Below are positions 1 to 9,321 of a stretch of DNA of 64,000 bases, one piece after another; position 1 is the stretch's first letter, and every line of letters starts with the position of its first letter. The DNA comes from JAHQVI01 sp050330195 (lineage in GTDB: Bacteria > Pseudomonadota > Alphaproteobacteria > Rhizobiales > Rhodomicrobiaceae), in assembly GCA_050330195.1 (NCBI GenBank), contig JBHJOB010000010.1, positions 6,803 to 70,802 of the forward strand, written 5' to 3'. Below the pieces are notes generated by a model. The model did not search any database, was not told the origin of the DNA, and worked only from the letters and a program-made list of their open reading frames with translations. The position numbers and the translations under genes are program-made.

Positions 1-714
1 GCCTTCAGCCTGAAAATGCGCGGCATGGGCAAGATCGAGCGGCGCGCCAAGGCGGCGGATCTGCTCGCACTCGTGGACATGTCGTCCTTCGCCGAGCGCC
101 TGCCCGCGCAACTCTCGGGCGGACAGCAGCAGCGCGTGGCGCTGGCCCGCGCGCTGATCACCGAGCCGCAGATCCTCCTGCTGGACGAGCCGCTCTCGGC
201 CCTCGATCCCTTCCTGCGCGTCCGTATGCGGACGGAACTCAAGCGCCTGCAGAAAGAGCTCGGCATCTCCTTCATTCACGTCACCCACGGGCAGGACGAA
301 GCCATGGCGCTCGCCGACCTGATCGTCGTCATGAATGACGGACGCATCGAACAGCAGGGCACACCGCGCGAGGTTTTCACCAGACCCGCGACCGAATTCG
401 TCGCCCGCTTCATAGGCGGCCACAATGTTCTGGCAAGGGACGCCTCGAAGATCGCCGTGCGCACCGACCGCCTGAAGATCGGACGTCTGAACGGGCAGGG
501 CGTCCCAGCGGGGGCGCTCGAAGCGTCCGTTCGCGATGTCGAATATCAGGGCACTTATGTGCAGCTCGGTCTCGCCAGCGATACGGCCAGCGACATGCTT
601 GCCGTCCTGCCCGAAGACATTTTCTTCGCCGATCCCATCAACCCCGGCGACCGCGTCAGCGTGAGCTGGAGCGAGACCGATGCGCATCGTCTCGCCGATC
701 CGAAAACTGCCTGA
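1..714 (+). CDS. ABC transporter ATP-binding protein, PotA/UgpC type (5' truncated)
   Basis: The reading frame is open from the first base, so the N-terminus including the Walker A loop lies outside the window. The visible part has the Q-rich signature LSGGQQQRVALARAL, Walker B ILLLDEP, D-loop SALD and the switch histidine in FIHVTHGQDEA. A C-terminal region of about 90 residues resembles the TOBE domain of polyamine/iron-type importers. The protein would energise uptake through the two permeases encoded just downstream with the 738-2024 binding protein. The next gene follows after 23 bp, so it belongs to the same operon. Family assignment is firm. The substrate is unknown: the set resembles PotABCD-type importers for polyamines, opines and related nitrogen compounds. 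Confidence 0.93.
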   Translation, partial: AFSLKMRGMGKIERRAKAADLLALVDMSSFAERLPAQLSGGQQQRVALARALITEPQILLLDEPLSALDPFLRVRMRTELKRLQKELGISFIHVTHGQDEAMALADLIVVMNDGRIEQQGTPREVFTRPATEFVARFIGGHNVLARDASKIAVRTDRLKIGRLNGQGVPAGALEASVRDVEYQGTYVQLGLASDTASDMLAVLPEDIFFADPINPGDRVSVSWSETDAHRLADPKTA

Positions 715-737
715 TTTCAACTCGAAGGAGACTGCCT

Positions 738-2024
738 ATGTCAAAGTCCATCAAGTCCGGCCTGACACGCCGGGGCGTCCTCAAAGGTGCGGGCGCAATT
801 GCCGGCGCTGCCGTCGGCGCGCGCGCGATCACCGGCTTCCCATACGTTCACGCGCAGGAGAAAGTGACGCTCCGCTATCTCGGGACCGCCGTGAACCAGT
901 CCGCCGAGATTGCGAAGAAGTGCCTTGAGGATACCGGCATCACGCTTGAGTATATCCCGGTGACGACGGACGACGTCTCCCGCCGCGTTATCACGCAGCC
1001 GAATTCCTTCGATGTAGTGGATACGGAATATTTCTCGCTCAAGAAGCTGATCCCGTCCGGCAACCTGCTCGGCATGGACGCCACGAAGATCAAGAATGCC
1101 GACAAGATCACGCCGATCTTCACCGAGGGCAAGCTGGAGGACGGCAAGGTCATCGGCGATCAGGGCACCGCGCCGAAGAAGGTGTTCTGGCTCGAAGGCG
1201 CGGAATCCACGGAATTCGCCACGGAACCCTCCGGCTATATCTCCCTGATCCCGACCGTCTACAATGCCGACACGCTCGGCATCCGGCCCGACCTCATCGG
1301 CAAGCCCATCGAGAGCTGGACCTCCCTGCTCGACCCTGAATTCAAGGGCAAGGCGTCGATCCTGAACATCCCTTCCATCGGCATCATGGATGCCGCCATG
1401 GTCGTCGAAGCCATGGGCGAGCATAAATATGGCGACAAGGGCAACATGACGAAGGAGGAGATCGACCTGACAATGAAGGTGCTGACCGAGGCCAAGAAAT
1501 CCGGTCAGTTCCGCGCATTCTGGAAGGACTTCAACGAGAGCGTCAACCTGATGGCGTCCGGCGAGGTCGTGATCCAGTCCATGTGGTCGCCCGCGGTGAC
1601 GGCGGTGAAGTCGAAGGGCATTCCCTGCGTCTACCAGCCGCTCAAGGAAGGCTATCGCGCATGGGCCGCCGGTTTCGGCCTGCCGAAGACGGTGTCCGGC
1701 AAGACAGCCGACGCGGCTTACGAGTTCATCAACTGGTTCCTCGACGGGTGGGCCGGCGCTTATCTCAACCGGCAGGGCTATTACTCGGCGGTGCTCGAAA
1801 CGGCCAAAGCCAATATGGAGCCTTATGAGTGGGCCTTCTGGATGGAAGGCAAGGCCGCCGAGCAGGACATCAAGGGGCCGGATGGCTCGATCCTCGGCAA
1901 GACCGGCGAAACGCGCGACGGCGGCTCATTCCAGGATCGCATGGGCGCGGTCGCCTGCTGGAACGCGGTCATGGACGAGAACGACTACATGGTCCGCAAG
2001 TGGAACCAGTTCATCGCGGCCTGA
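738..2024 (+). CDS. Tat-exported ABC substrate-binding protein, PotD/PotF-like
   Basis: A 428-residue periplasmic binding protein. The N-terminus carries a twin-arginine motif (TRRGVLKG) and a hydrophobic stretch ending near HAQ, indicating export by the Tat pathway. The mature part resembles family 1 extracellular solute-binding proteins of the spermidine/putrescine group, for example the stretch around VYNADTLGIRPD and EYINWFLD-like features near residue 330. An AAGGAG ribosome site lies 7 bases before the ATG. It captures the ligand for permeases 2090-2986 and 2990-3868. The ligand cannot be read from sequence; the racemase gene downstream suggests a nitrogenous compound rather than necessarily a polyamine. 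Confidence 0.92.
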   Translation: MSKSIKSGLTRRGVLKGAGAIAGAAVGARAITGFPYVHAQEKVTLRYLGTAVNQSAEIAKKCLEDTGITLEYIPVTTDDVSRRVITQPNSFDVVDTEYFSLKKLIPSGNLLGMDATKIKNADKITPIFTEGKLEDGKVIGDQGTAPKKVFWLEGAESTEFATEPSGYISLIPTVYNADTLGIRPDLIGKPIESWTSLLDPEFKGKASILNIPSIGIMDAAMVVEAMGEHKYGDKGNMTKEEIDLTMKVLTEAKKSGQFRAFWKDFNESVNLMASGEVVIQSMWSPAVTAVKSKGIPCVYQPLKEGYRAWAAGFGLPKTVSGKTADAAYEFINWFLDGWAGAYLNRQGYYSAVLETAKANMEPYEWAFWMEGKAAEQDIKGPDGSILGKTGETRDGGSFQDRMGAVACWNAVMDENDYMVRKWNQFIAA

Positions 2025-2089
2025 CCGTCGAACAAAAACCAGAAGGGGAGGGCGCTTCAGCCTTCCCCGTTTCCAAGGCAGGATGATTT

Positions 2090-2986
2090 ATGGCAGCCAC
2101 GCAGGACAATCCTCTGGAGCAGGGACCGCCCGCATGGGCGCAGGCTTTGCCGCTGGCCCTGGTCTTCCTGCTCTTCTTCATCGTGCCGCTTGTCCTGACG
2201 GCGATCGTAAGCTTCTGGAACTACAACGAATATCAGATCATTCCCGACTTCACCGCACGCAACTACATCGAGGCCTTCGAAGGCTGCCTTGCGGAACTGC
2301 CGGCCCTTTGCACAACGCTGAAGACCTACGTAACCACGATCCGCATTTCGCTGACGGTCTGGGCCGTGACGCTGGTGCTTGGATTTGCAATTGCCTATTT
2401 TCTGGCCTTTCACGTGCGCACGGTGACGATGCAGATCGCCCTGTTCCTGCTCTGCACGATCCCGTTCTGGACGTCGAACGTCATCCGCATGATTTCATGG
2501 ATTCCGCTGCTGGGCCGCAATGGGCTCGTCAACCAGTCGCTGATCGAGGCGGGCATCATCAGCACGCCGATTGACTGGCTGCTCTTTTCCGAGTTCGCCG
2601 TGATCCTCGCCTTCGTGCATCTCTACACGCTGTTCATGATCGTGCCGATCTTCAATTCGATGATGCGCATCGACCGGGCGCTCATCGAAGCCGCCTACGA
2701 CGCGGGCGCGACCGGCTGGCAGACGCTATGGAACGTTATCATTCCGCTCGCCAAGCCCGGCATCATCATCGGCTCGATCTTCGTGATCACCATCGTCATG
2801 GGCGACTTCATCACCATCGGCGTCATGGGCGGCCAGCAGATCGCCTCGGCGGGCAAGCTGATCAACACGCATATGGGCGCGCTGCAATTCCCGCCCGCCG
2901 CCGCGCACGCGGTCATCCTGCTCGTGACGGTGCTGCTGATCATCTGGGGACTGACGCGGATCGTCGACATCCGCAAGGAGCTTTGA
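2090..2986 (+). CDS. ABC transporter permease, PotB-like
   Basis: Inner-membrane permease of 298 residues with about six hydrophobic segments. The cytoplasmic coupling loop is seen as AAYDAGATGWQTLWNVIIPL near residue 200, which is the EAA motif contacting the ATPase. It starts 65 bp after the binding-protein stop and ends 3 bp before the second permease, fitting translational coupling. With its partner it forms the transmembrane channel of the importer. Confidence 0.93.
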   Translation: MAATQDNPLEQGPPAWAQALPLALVFLLFFIVPLVLTAIVSFWNYNEYQIIPDFTARNYIEAFEGCLAELPALCTTLKTYVTTIRISLTVWAVTLVLGFAIAYFLAFHVRTVTMQIALFLLCTIPFWTSNVIRMISWIPLLGRNGLVNQSLIEAGIISTPIDWLLFSEFAVILAFVHLYTLFMIVPIFNSMMRIDRALIEAAYDAGATGWQTLWNVIIPLAKPGIIIGSIFVITIVMGDFITIGVMGGQQIASAGKLINTHMGALQFPPAAAHAVILLVTVLLIIWGLTRIVDIRKEL

Positions 2987-2989
2987 GCC

Positions 2990-3868
2990 ATGAGTGAGCG
3001 ACGCACTGCCAGCTTCTACTGGCTCGCCGCCCTGTTCACGCTGTTCGTGCTGTTCCTTTACGGGCCGATGATCACCATCGTGCTGCTGTCCTTTCAGGGA
3101 CCGGATGGCGGCCTGACCTTTCCCATGAACGGCATGTCCACGCACTGGTTCGGCAAGCTGTGGGAGGAAGGGCTTCCCAATGTCGATATATGGGCGGCGT
3201 TCGGGCGCTCTCTCCGGCTTGGCCTCACCGTCACGGTGCTGACCGTCGTGCTTTCGATCCTCGCGGGGCTCGCCTACCGCAAGCGCTTCCGGGGATCGAA
3301 CGCGCTGTTCTTCATCGTCATCGCCAGCCTGATCATGCCGTCCATCGTCGTCTCGCTGGGCATCGGGCTGGAGTTCCGGCTGATCGACGATCTGATCCGC
3401 GCCAACGCGCCCGCTTTCATCACCGACGGTTACACGACCGCGATGGGCCTGTTCACCTCCGGCATCGGCGCGCATCTCACCTGGACGCTGCCATTCGGCC
3501 TGCTGATCATGTTCGCGATCTTCAACCGCTTTGACGGGCGTTTCGAGGAAGCGGCGCGCGATCTGGGAGCCAATCCGTGGCAGGCTTTCCGCCATGTCGT
3601 GCTGCCGATCATCGGCCCGAGCATCATCGGCATCGCGCTGTTCGGCTTCACGCTCTCATGGGACGAGATCGCCCGCTCCAGCCAGGCTATCGGCTATCTC
3701 AACACCCTGCCGCTCGAATTGCAGGGCCAGACGACCACGGTAACGACGCCGGTCATCTATGCGCTCGGTACGCTGACCACAGCGGTTTCAATTCTGGTCA
3801 TCGGCTCTTGTCTCGCGGCTATCGTCATGATTCAGTCGCGGCGTAAAGCGTTGGCGAAGAGCACGTAG
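2990..3868 (+). CDS. ABC transporter permease, PotC-like
   Basis: Second inner-membrane permease (292 residues) with about six hydrophobic segments and the EAA loop AARDLGANPWQAFRHVVLPI near residue 190. It begins 3 bp after the stop of the first permease and ends 6 bp before the racemase gene, so the racemase is almost certainly co-transcribed. It pairs with the PotB-like subunit in the same complex. Confidence 0.93.
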   Translation: MSERRTASFYWLAALFTLFVLFLYGPMITIVLLSFQGPDGGLTFPMNGMSTHWFGKLWEEGLPNVDIWAAFGRSLRLGLTVTVLTVVLSILAGLAYRKRFRGSNALFFIVIASLIMPSIVVSLGIGLEFRLIDDLIRANAPAFITDGYTTAMGLFTSGIGAHLTWTLPFGLLIMFAIFNRFDGRFEEAARDLGANPWQAFRHVVLPIIGPSIIGIALFGFTLSWDEIARSSQAIGYLNTLPLELQGQTTTVTTPVIYALGTLTTAVSILVIGSCLAAIVMIQSRRKALAKST

Positions 3869-3874
3869 AGACCC

Positions 3875-4573
3875 ATGCGGATCAATATCGTCAATCCGAA
3901 CACGACCATGTCGATGACCGCGAAAATCGGCCGAGCGGCCGAGGAGGCGGCATCGCCGGGGACGCAGATCGTCGCGGTCAATCCCGCGCATGGCCCGGTC
4001 TCCATCGAAGGCTATTACGATGAAGCCATCTCCGTTCCCGGTCTCCTGATCGAAATCGCCAAGGCGGAGCAGGCCGGAGCCGACGTCCATATCATCGCCT
4101 GTTTCGACGATACCGGTCTTGAAGCGGCACGCTGCGTGGCCGCCTCGCCCGTCATCGGCATCGGTGAGGCCGCCTTTCATGTCGCCAGTCTCGTCGCGCA
4201 CCGCTTCAGTGTGATCACGACGCTTTCGCGCTCGATTGCAGCGATTGAAACCAATCTGATGAAATACGGGCTTGAGCAGCGCTGCGGGCGGGTTCGCGCG
4301 GCGGAAGTGCCGGTGCTGGCGCTTGAAGACCCTGCCTCGGGCGCGCGGGAGGAAATCGCGGCGCAGATCGAGCAGGCAAAAGCGCAGGACCGCGCGGAAG
4401 CGATCGTGCTTGGCTGCGCGGGCATGGCGGACCTTGCGGCGGCTCTGTCCGCCGAACATCAATTGCCGGTGATCGATGGCGTTGCCGCGGGCGTCAGGCT
4501 CGCCGAAGCGCTCGCCGGGTTGGGACTCAAGACGTCGAAACGCGGCGCATACGCATTCCCCAGAGCCAAATAG
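3875..4573 (+). CDS. Hydantoin/allantoin racemase family (Asp/Glu racemase superfamily)
   Basis: A 232-residue cytoplasmic enzyme expected to racemise a hydantoin-like or allantoin-like substrate by a two-base mechanism. The two catalytic cysteines are visible as ACFDD (Cys76) and LGCAGM (Cys181), the same numbering reported for the hydantoin racemase of Sinorhizobium meliloti. The N-terminal NPNTT motif is also typical. It follows the PotC-like permease by 6 bp, which suggests that the imported compound, or a product of it, is the substrate. No hydantoinase or carbamoylase is in the window, so a complete hydantoin pathway is not shown. Family assignment is strong; the exact substrate is inferred. 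Confidence 0.85.
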   Translation: MRINIVNPNTTMSMTAKIGRAAEEAASPGTQIVAVNPAHGPVSIEGYYDEAISVPGLLIEIAKAEQAGADVHIIACFDDTGLEAARCVAASPVIGIGEAAFHVASLVAHRFSVITTLSRSIAAIETNLMKYGLEQRCGRVRAAEVPVLALEDPASGAREEIAAQIEQAKAQDRAEAIVLGCAGMADLAAALSAEHQLPVIDGVAAGVRLAEALAGLGLKTSKRGAYAFPRAK

Positions 4574-4613
4574 CTGCGCGGCATCGTTGTAGCGGTACGG
4601 CTCAGGCGCGGCT

Positions 4614-5261
4614 ATGATGGCTTTCCAGAGCTTCGCTGAGGGCAGCATGGATCACCAACATCGCAGCAGCGGCAAGCCGCGCGTCTATATTGCCGGGCCA
4701 ATGGTTTTTTACCCGAATGCGGCCGAGCATTTCCATGAGATGAAACAGATTCTCCAGGATACAGGCCTTGAAGGCTGCGCACCATTGGACAACCAGCTGG
4801 GGCTGGAAGGCGCGACGCCCGGACGCGAACTGGCCCGCGCGATCTACGAGGCCGACGAAGCGCTGATGCGCGACGTCGATGCGGCGATCTTCAATCTGGA
4901 CCCGTTTCGCCGGGGGACCGAAATGGACGCTGGCACGGCTTTCGAGGTTGGATATTGCCGGGCTCTCGGCTTGCCCCTCGCCGGATGGACGACCGATGCC
5001 CGACCCTATCCGGAAAAGGTGCGCGATTTCATGAAGGAGGCCTACCGGCTCGATCTGCATGAAGGCGCGCCGAGTGCTTCCGGAGCCACATCGGGCGCAC
5101 TGCGGGATGCCGACGGCATTCTTGTGCATTCCGAAGGCCTGTATCAGAATTTGATGATCCAGATGGCTATCGAGGCGGCGGGCGGCGCCGTATTCGCTGC
5201 TCCGGACTGGCGGACGGCCTTCGGCGAGGCCGCGCGTCATCTTGCGAAGCTGCCGCTCTGA
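4614..5261 (+). CDS. Nucleoside 2-deoxyribosyltransferase family protein
   Basis: Up to 215 residues. The core has the family hallmarks: RVYIAGPMVFYP at the N-terminus, an acidic active-site region NLDPFRRGTEMDAGTAFEVGY, and a C-terminal conserved Asn in YQNLMIQMAIE. Enzymes of this family cleave or transfer the N-glycosidic bond of (deoxy)nucleosides, though many homologues have other nucleotide-like substrates. Start choice is open: ATG 4614 gives a 12-residue extension, and ATG 4647 (MDHQHRS) is also plausible. It is 40 bp downstream of the racemase and probably ends the operon, since the next gene is convergent. Confidence 0.85.
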   Translation: MMAFQSFAEGSMDHQHRSSGKPRVYIAGPMVFYPNAAEHFHEMKQILQDTGLEGCAPLDNQLGLEGATPGRELARAIYEADEALMRDVDAAIFNLDPFRRGTEMDAGTAFEVGYCRALGLPLAGWTTDARPYPEKVRDFMKEAYRLDLHEGAPSASGATSGALRDADGILVHSEGLYQNLMIQMAIEAAGGAVFAAPDWRTAFGEAARHLAKLPL

Positions 5262-5336
5262 CAACAGGGGGCAGCCGGGATCCGTATGCTGAGCAATCAG
5301 GCCGGACCCATGTTTGCCTTGTCCCGTCTCGTCCTG

Positions 5337-7019
5337 TTACGCTGCGCGCACACCGGAAATGAACTGATCCATTTCCTGCTTCAGGCTGGATGCCTGTCCC
5401 GTCAATGTCCGGGACGCTTCAGCCACCAGACGGCTGGCATCGCCGCTCTTCTCCGTTGCCTTCGCCATGGACGACATGCTGGATTTCACCTGCTCGGTCC
5501 CGCGCGCAGCTTCGTGCACATTGTGCGCGATCTCCTTCGTCGCGGTGCCCTGTTCCTCAGCAGCGGCGGCAACGGCCGAGGTATTTTCCGTCATTTCACG
5601 GACCATCTCGTTGATCACATTGACAGCCTGGATGGCGCCGGAGCTGACATTGTTCATTTCCTGAATCTGCTGGTTGATTTCCTCGGTCGCCTTCGCGGTC
5701 TGTTCCGCAAGTTGTTTCACCTCGGAGGCAACTACCGCAAATCCTTTGCCGGCCTCGCCTGCACGGGCTGCCTCGACCGTCGCGTTGAGAGCCAGAAGGT
5801 TCGTGCCGCGTGCGATGTTCTCGATCAGATCGGTGACCGAGGACACACGCTCGACCACGCCCGCCAGCCGGCCGATCATCTCGCTTGCGGAGTTCGCCTC
5901 TTTCTGGGAATCGAGCGCCAGTCTGCTCGTATTCGTGATTTGCGCGGCGACTTCCGAGATCGAAGCCGACAGTTCCTCGGCCGCCGCCGCGACGGTCTGG
6001 ACATTGTGCGACGCCTGCTCGCTGGACGCGGAGATTCCGTGCGTCTGGTCCATGATGTCATGCGTCGTGGATGACAGGGCGTCAGCCTGAACCTGCAATT
6101 GTTGGGCCTCCTGCGAGAGGCGTTCCGCAATGATGCCGACGCGCTTTTCGAACTGATCCGCGAGATCGTTCATCGCTTGCCGGCGCTCTTCGGCCGTCCG
6201 GATTTCCTGCTGCTTCTGTTCGGCTTCCAGCTCGCGCGTCCGGATGAGATTGTCGCGGAAGATCAGCAATGATTCTGCGAGCCGGCCGATTTCATCACCG
6301 CGATCGGTCTGGTCGATCGTGACTTGTGTATTGCCGGAGGAAAGCGTGGCCGTGGCGGCGGTCAGCGCCTTCAGGGGCCCCGAAATCAGCACATGATTGA
6401 GAAACGCCATCAGAACGGCAAGCGCAAGGACGATGACCGTACCGGCGAGAAGCACGATTTCCATCGAGGTTAGCGCGCTATGCTGGTTGGCTGCGTTGAC
6501 GGCGGCGATGTTCCCCAACTCGTTCGCAATCTCGTCCAGCGGTCCGAGTACGGAATTGACCAGCTCGGTTCCCTCGCCTGTCATCTCGTAAGCTCGCGCC
6601 AGATCGACGGTCTCCAGCTTCCTCATCAGGTCGAGCTGGCGCTGAACAAAGCCGGTTCGCCATTCCATCCATTTCGATTGCGCTGTCTGCAGTCGCTCCT
6701 GCAGGGATGCGTTCTGCCTGCCCAGAGCCTCGCCGAGATGCTTGAAATAATCCTCCGCCGATGCATTCGAAGCTCCCAGCGCCTCAAGGTTGCTGCGATC
6801 GCCCGTCAGCAGAAACGCCTTGATGTACTTGTTCTGCTCATGGACCTCGCCAACGAGTTTGGAGGCCTCCGCCACCATCTTGAAGGTCTCGCCGGTTTCG
6901 TCCACCGATTCCTGCAATTGCATGGCGCTGTTGATGCTCACCGCGCTCATGATCATTACGCCCAGCGCCAGTGTCGCAAAGGCCAGCAGGGCTTTTGCCG
7001 TAATGGAAATGTTCTTCAT
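5337..7019 (-). CDS. Methyl-accepting chemotaxis protein
   Basis: A 560-residue transmembrane chemoreceptor. TM1 is at about residues 8-30. It is followed by a periplasmic four-helix-bundle-like ligand region of about 150 residues, TM2 at about 188-210, then HAMP and a long cytoplasmic coiled coil. The signalling tip is clear near residue 400 (NLLALNATVEAARAG, then GKGFAVVASEVKQLAEQT). It would control CheA kinase activity. The sensor region is helical and contains no Cache fold. Immediately upstream, 18 bp away, lies an exported PDC-like protein on the same strand, which may present a ligand to it. The tail lacks an obvious CheR-tethering pentapeptide. Confidence 0.95.
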   Translation of the reverse strand: MKNISITAKALLAFATLALGVMIMSAVSINSAMQLQESVDETGETFKMVAEASKLVGEVHEQNKYIKAFLLTGDRSNLEALGASNASAEDYFKHLGEALGRQNASLQERLQTAQSKWMEWRTGFVQRQLDLMRKLETVDLARAYEMTGEGTELVNSVLGPLDEIANELGNIAAVNAANQHSALTSMEIVLLAGTVIVLALAVLMAFLNHVLISGPLKALTAATATLSSGNTQVTIDQTDRGDEIGRLAESLLIFRDNLIRTRELEAEQKQQEIRTAEERRQAMNDLADQFEKRVGIIAERLSQEAQQLQVQADALSSTTHDIMDQTHGISASSEQASHNVQTVAAAAEELSASISEVAAQITNTSRLALDSQKEANSASEMIGRLAGVVERVSSVTDLIENIARGTNLLALNATVEAARAGEAGKGFAVVASEVKQLAEQTAKATEEINQQIQEMNNVSSGAIQAVNVINEMVREMTENTSAVAAAAEEQGTATKEIAHNVHEAARGTEQVKSSMSSMAKATEKSGDASRLVAEASRTLTGQASSLKQEMDQFISGVRAA

Positions 7020-7037
7020 GCTGATGTCTTCGTTCTT

Positions 7038-7646
7038 TTAAGAGGTTGCGCGGCGTTTCATTTCAGTCAGATTGACTTCGACGGTTGCGGCGCCGATCTT
7101 TTCCCTGGTGGAAGGATCGGTGACGGTCATGTTGACCTGAACACGCCAGGTCTTCGTCGCCTCGTGGAATTCAGGTTTGTCGATGAAAACCGCATCCGGA
7201 CCGACTTCGTACGTCTTCTTGAACTTGTCTTCGTCACCCTGCCAGTAGTCGCTGGTGGTGACGTTCTGCCCGGCATTGAGGCCGCGATTGTCGGTTACGA
7301 TGATTTCGGTATAGATCCCCTCGGATAGCGCCTGGACCCGAAGCAGGAAGACGGAAAGCGGGCTTGAAAGCCGGGCGGAAATCAGGGGCTGATCTTCGGC
7401 TTCCCGTTCCCTCACCCATTGCTCGTCGAGCTTCAGTATCTGGGCTTCGCTGATGCTGGCGTGTTGCTTGTTCTGGCCGTGGAGAGTGACGGCAAGAATG
7501 GGATTGGCCATCCAGGCCCGCATCCTGTTGAGGAACGCCTCGTCTATGAATTGTTCGGCATCTATCGGGGATGATTCATCTGCTGTGGCAGAAGTAGGAT
7601 TAAGAAAAGAAACCGCCAACATGGCGCAAAACAAGGCCTTCAACAT
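7038..7646 (-). CDS. Exported PDC/Cache-like sensor protein, partner of the adjacent MCP
   Basis: 202 residues with a Sec signal peptide (hydrophobic residues 3-17, cleavage likely after ATA near residue 22). The mature protein has no second membrane segment. Residues of about 110-195 read like a PDC/Cache sensory fold: IIVTDNRGLNAGQN, then a polar SDYWQGDEDKF stretch, then TWRVQVNMTV and GAATVEVNL strands. Such domains normally sit inside a chemoreceptor or kinase; here one is free in the periplasm and encoded 18 bp upstream of the MCP gene. A GGGAG ribosome site precedes the ATG. The fold call is by pattern, not by search. Function as a soluble ligand-binding subunit is inferred. Confidence 0.7.
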   Translation of the reverse strand: MLKALFCAMLAVSFLNPTSATADESSPIDAEQFIDEAFLNRMRAWMANPILAVTLHGQNKQHASISEAQILKLDEQWVREREAEDQPLISARLSSPLSVFLLRVQALSEGIYTEIIVTDNRGLNAGQNVTTSDYWQGDEDKFKKTYEVGPDAVFIDKPEFHEATKTWRVQVNMTVTDPSTREKIGAATVEVNLTEMKRRATS

Positions 7647-7923
7647 TCACGACTCCCGGATTATCTACCAGAATGGCAGGCCGACTGGATCTTCCCCAAC
7701 ACGATTACTGCGCGGCGCAGGAGGATGACCATGGACACAACTTCTTGTGACGAGCATACGTGCTCACCGTTGAATTGGCGTAAAATAAATTGTTTTAATT
7801 CAATGGGTTCGGAATGTCGTCCTGGGCGTCGGGCGTCGGTGATTGCTGGACGCGAACCGGTACGGTAGACCGCGAGCGTGCCGCTCGTCTGGCCGCGCGG
7901 CTGCAGCGCGTCGCCGCGTCTGA

Positions 7924-9321
7924 TTATCCCGGCACTTGACCGGTCATCCTGAACAGCCCCCATCTGAGCTTGTTGTCCCGGGCCGAGCCCATCAGAATAA
8001 TCGCCGTCAGGCAAAGCATCAGGATTTCCGCGACCGGGGCGGCGAACCATATTCCCGGTTCGCCATAGGCGAAGGGAAGCAGAAAGATGAGCGGCGTCGC
8101 GAAGGCATAGGGTTTTGCGAGGCCGAGCACCGCCGCCCGCCCCGCATCGCCGATTGCCTGGAAATAGGTCGCGATCATCACCAGAGGCCCGGCGGCGAAG
8201 AACATGGCGAGCATCACCGGCATGATGCGTGCGACTTCGGCGGCGACCTTGCCGTCATTGACGAAGAGAAGGGCGACCGGATGGGCGAAGCCGATCAGAA
8301 TGATCTGCACGGCGAGACAATAGATAGCCGCGATGGTCACGCCCATCCGCAGGCTTTCGTCCGACCGGCGCCACAGATCCGCTCCGTAATTGTTGCCGGT
8401 GATTGCCTGCAATGCGTGGGAAAGCCCGAGCAACGGCAGGAAGACGAAGGTCATGATGCGGGTAATGATGCCGTAGGCGGAAACGGTTACGTCGTAGCTG
8501 TTGGTCGCTTCAATCTGCAACGCGGCGATGACGGCGGCGGAAATCAGCGCGATGCCGATGAAGTTGAGGCTCTGCGGTGCGCCGAGCGCGAGGATCTGCC
8601 GCCAGCCTGTCATCGGGCTGTATCGCAGGACGGCGCTTGACCGGAGTTCCGTCCGCCCGCGCACGCGAAAGGCAAGAACGATGGAGAAGGCCAGCGCACT
8701 CGCCATGACCGTGCCGAAAGCGGAGCCCGCGACGCCCAGTCCCATATGCACGATCAGCACGTAGTTGAAAACGATGTTGGCGAGCGAAGCCAGAAGGCTC
8801 ATCCCCGCCATGAAGGCGATCCGGCCTTCGCTGCGCAGCGCATCGGAATTGACCGACAGCAGGAAGACGAGCGGCGCAAAGAGCACGGTGATGGTGAGGT
8901 AGGTATGGCCCATTTCGGCAAGCGGGGCCGAGCCGCCCGCCGCGAGAAGCGCTGCCTGCCGTCCGAATGCCGCAAACAATAGGACCAGACTGCCGCTGAT
9001 GGCGAGCGCCAGCCCGTGCGCCCCTGCGAAGATGGCGCGCGCCTCGTCGAACCTGCCGCCGCCCAGATGGCGCGCGATGAGGCTGGACATGCCGCTCGTG
9101 ACAAGCGAGGTCAGGGCGACGATCATCATGTAGACCGGAAACATCAGTGTGACCGCGCCGAGCGCATCCGGGCCGACAAAGACGCCGAGGAAAATGGCGT
9201 CGGCGACTGTCATCAATCCGTGCATGCCCATCACGAGGATGATGGGAAGCGCAGTTCTTGCGAAGATGGGGCCAAGCGGGCCATGGGTGAAGGCGTTTCG
9301 GGGGGCGGCGTCGGACGACAC
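7924..9321 (-). CDS. MATE family multidrug/metabolite efflux transporter
   Basis: An inner-membrane cation-coupled exporter with about 12 hydrophobic segments in two repeated halves, as is usual for MATE proteins (about 450-480 residues). The open frame reaches 9378 (a GTG), but the best start is the GTG at 9321. It gives 465 residues and is preceded by AGGAG at 6 bases; the extra upstream residues look non-conserved and polar. It stands alone on the minus strand. A long intergenic region separates it from the divergent TauE/SafE gene. Substrate unknown. Confidence 0.88.
   Translation of the reverse strand: MSSDAAPRNAFTHGPLGPIFARTALPIILVMGMHGLMTVADAIFLGVFVGPDALGAVTLMFPVYMMIVALTSLVTSGMSSLIARHLGGGRFDEARAIFAGAHGLALAISGSLVLLFAAFGRQAALLAAGGSAPLAEMGHTYLTITVLFAPLVFLLSVNSDALRSEGRIAFMAGMSLLASLANIVFNYVLIVHMGLGVAGSAFGTVMASALAFSIVLAFRVRGRTELRSSAVLRYSPMTGWRQILALGAPQSLNFIGIALISAAVIAALQIEATNSYDVTVSAYGIITRIMTFVFLPLLGLSHALQAITGNNYGADLWRRSDESLRMGVTIAAIYCLAVQIILIGFAHPVALLFVNDGKVAAEVARIMPVMLAMFFAAGPLVMIATYFQAIGDAGRAAVLGLAKPYAFATPLIFLLPFAYGEPGIWFAAPVAEILMLCLTAIILMGSARDNKLRWGLFRMTGQVPG

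Noticed and set aside
2726..3595. Long minus-strand open frame of 289 codons
   Set aside because: It is antisense to the two permease genes and its product is a low-complexity Arg/Asp/His-rich string, typical of GC-rich shadow frames.
5286..6074. Plus-strand open frame of 262 codons
   Set aside because: It is antisense to the chemoreceptor coiled coil; Arg/Leu/His-rich shadow.
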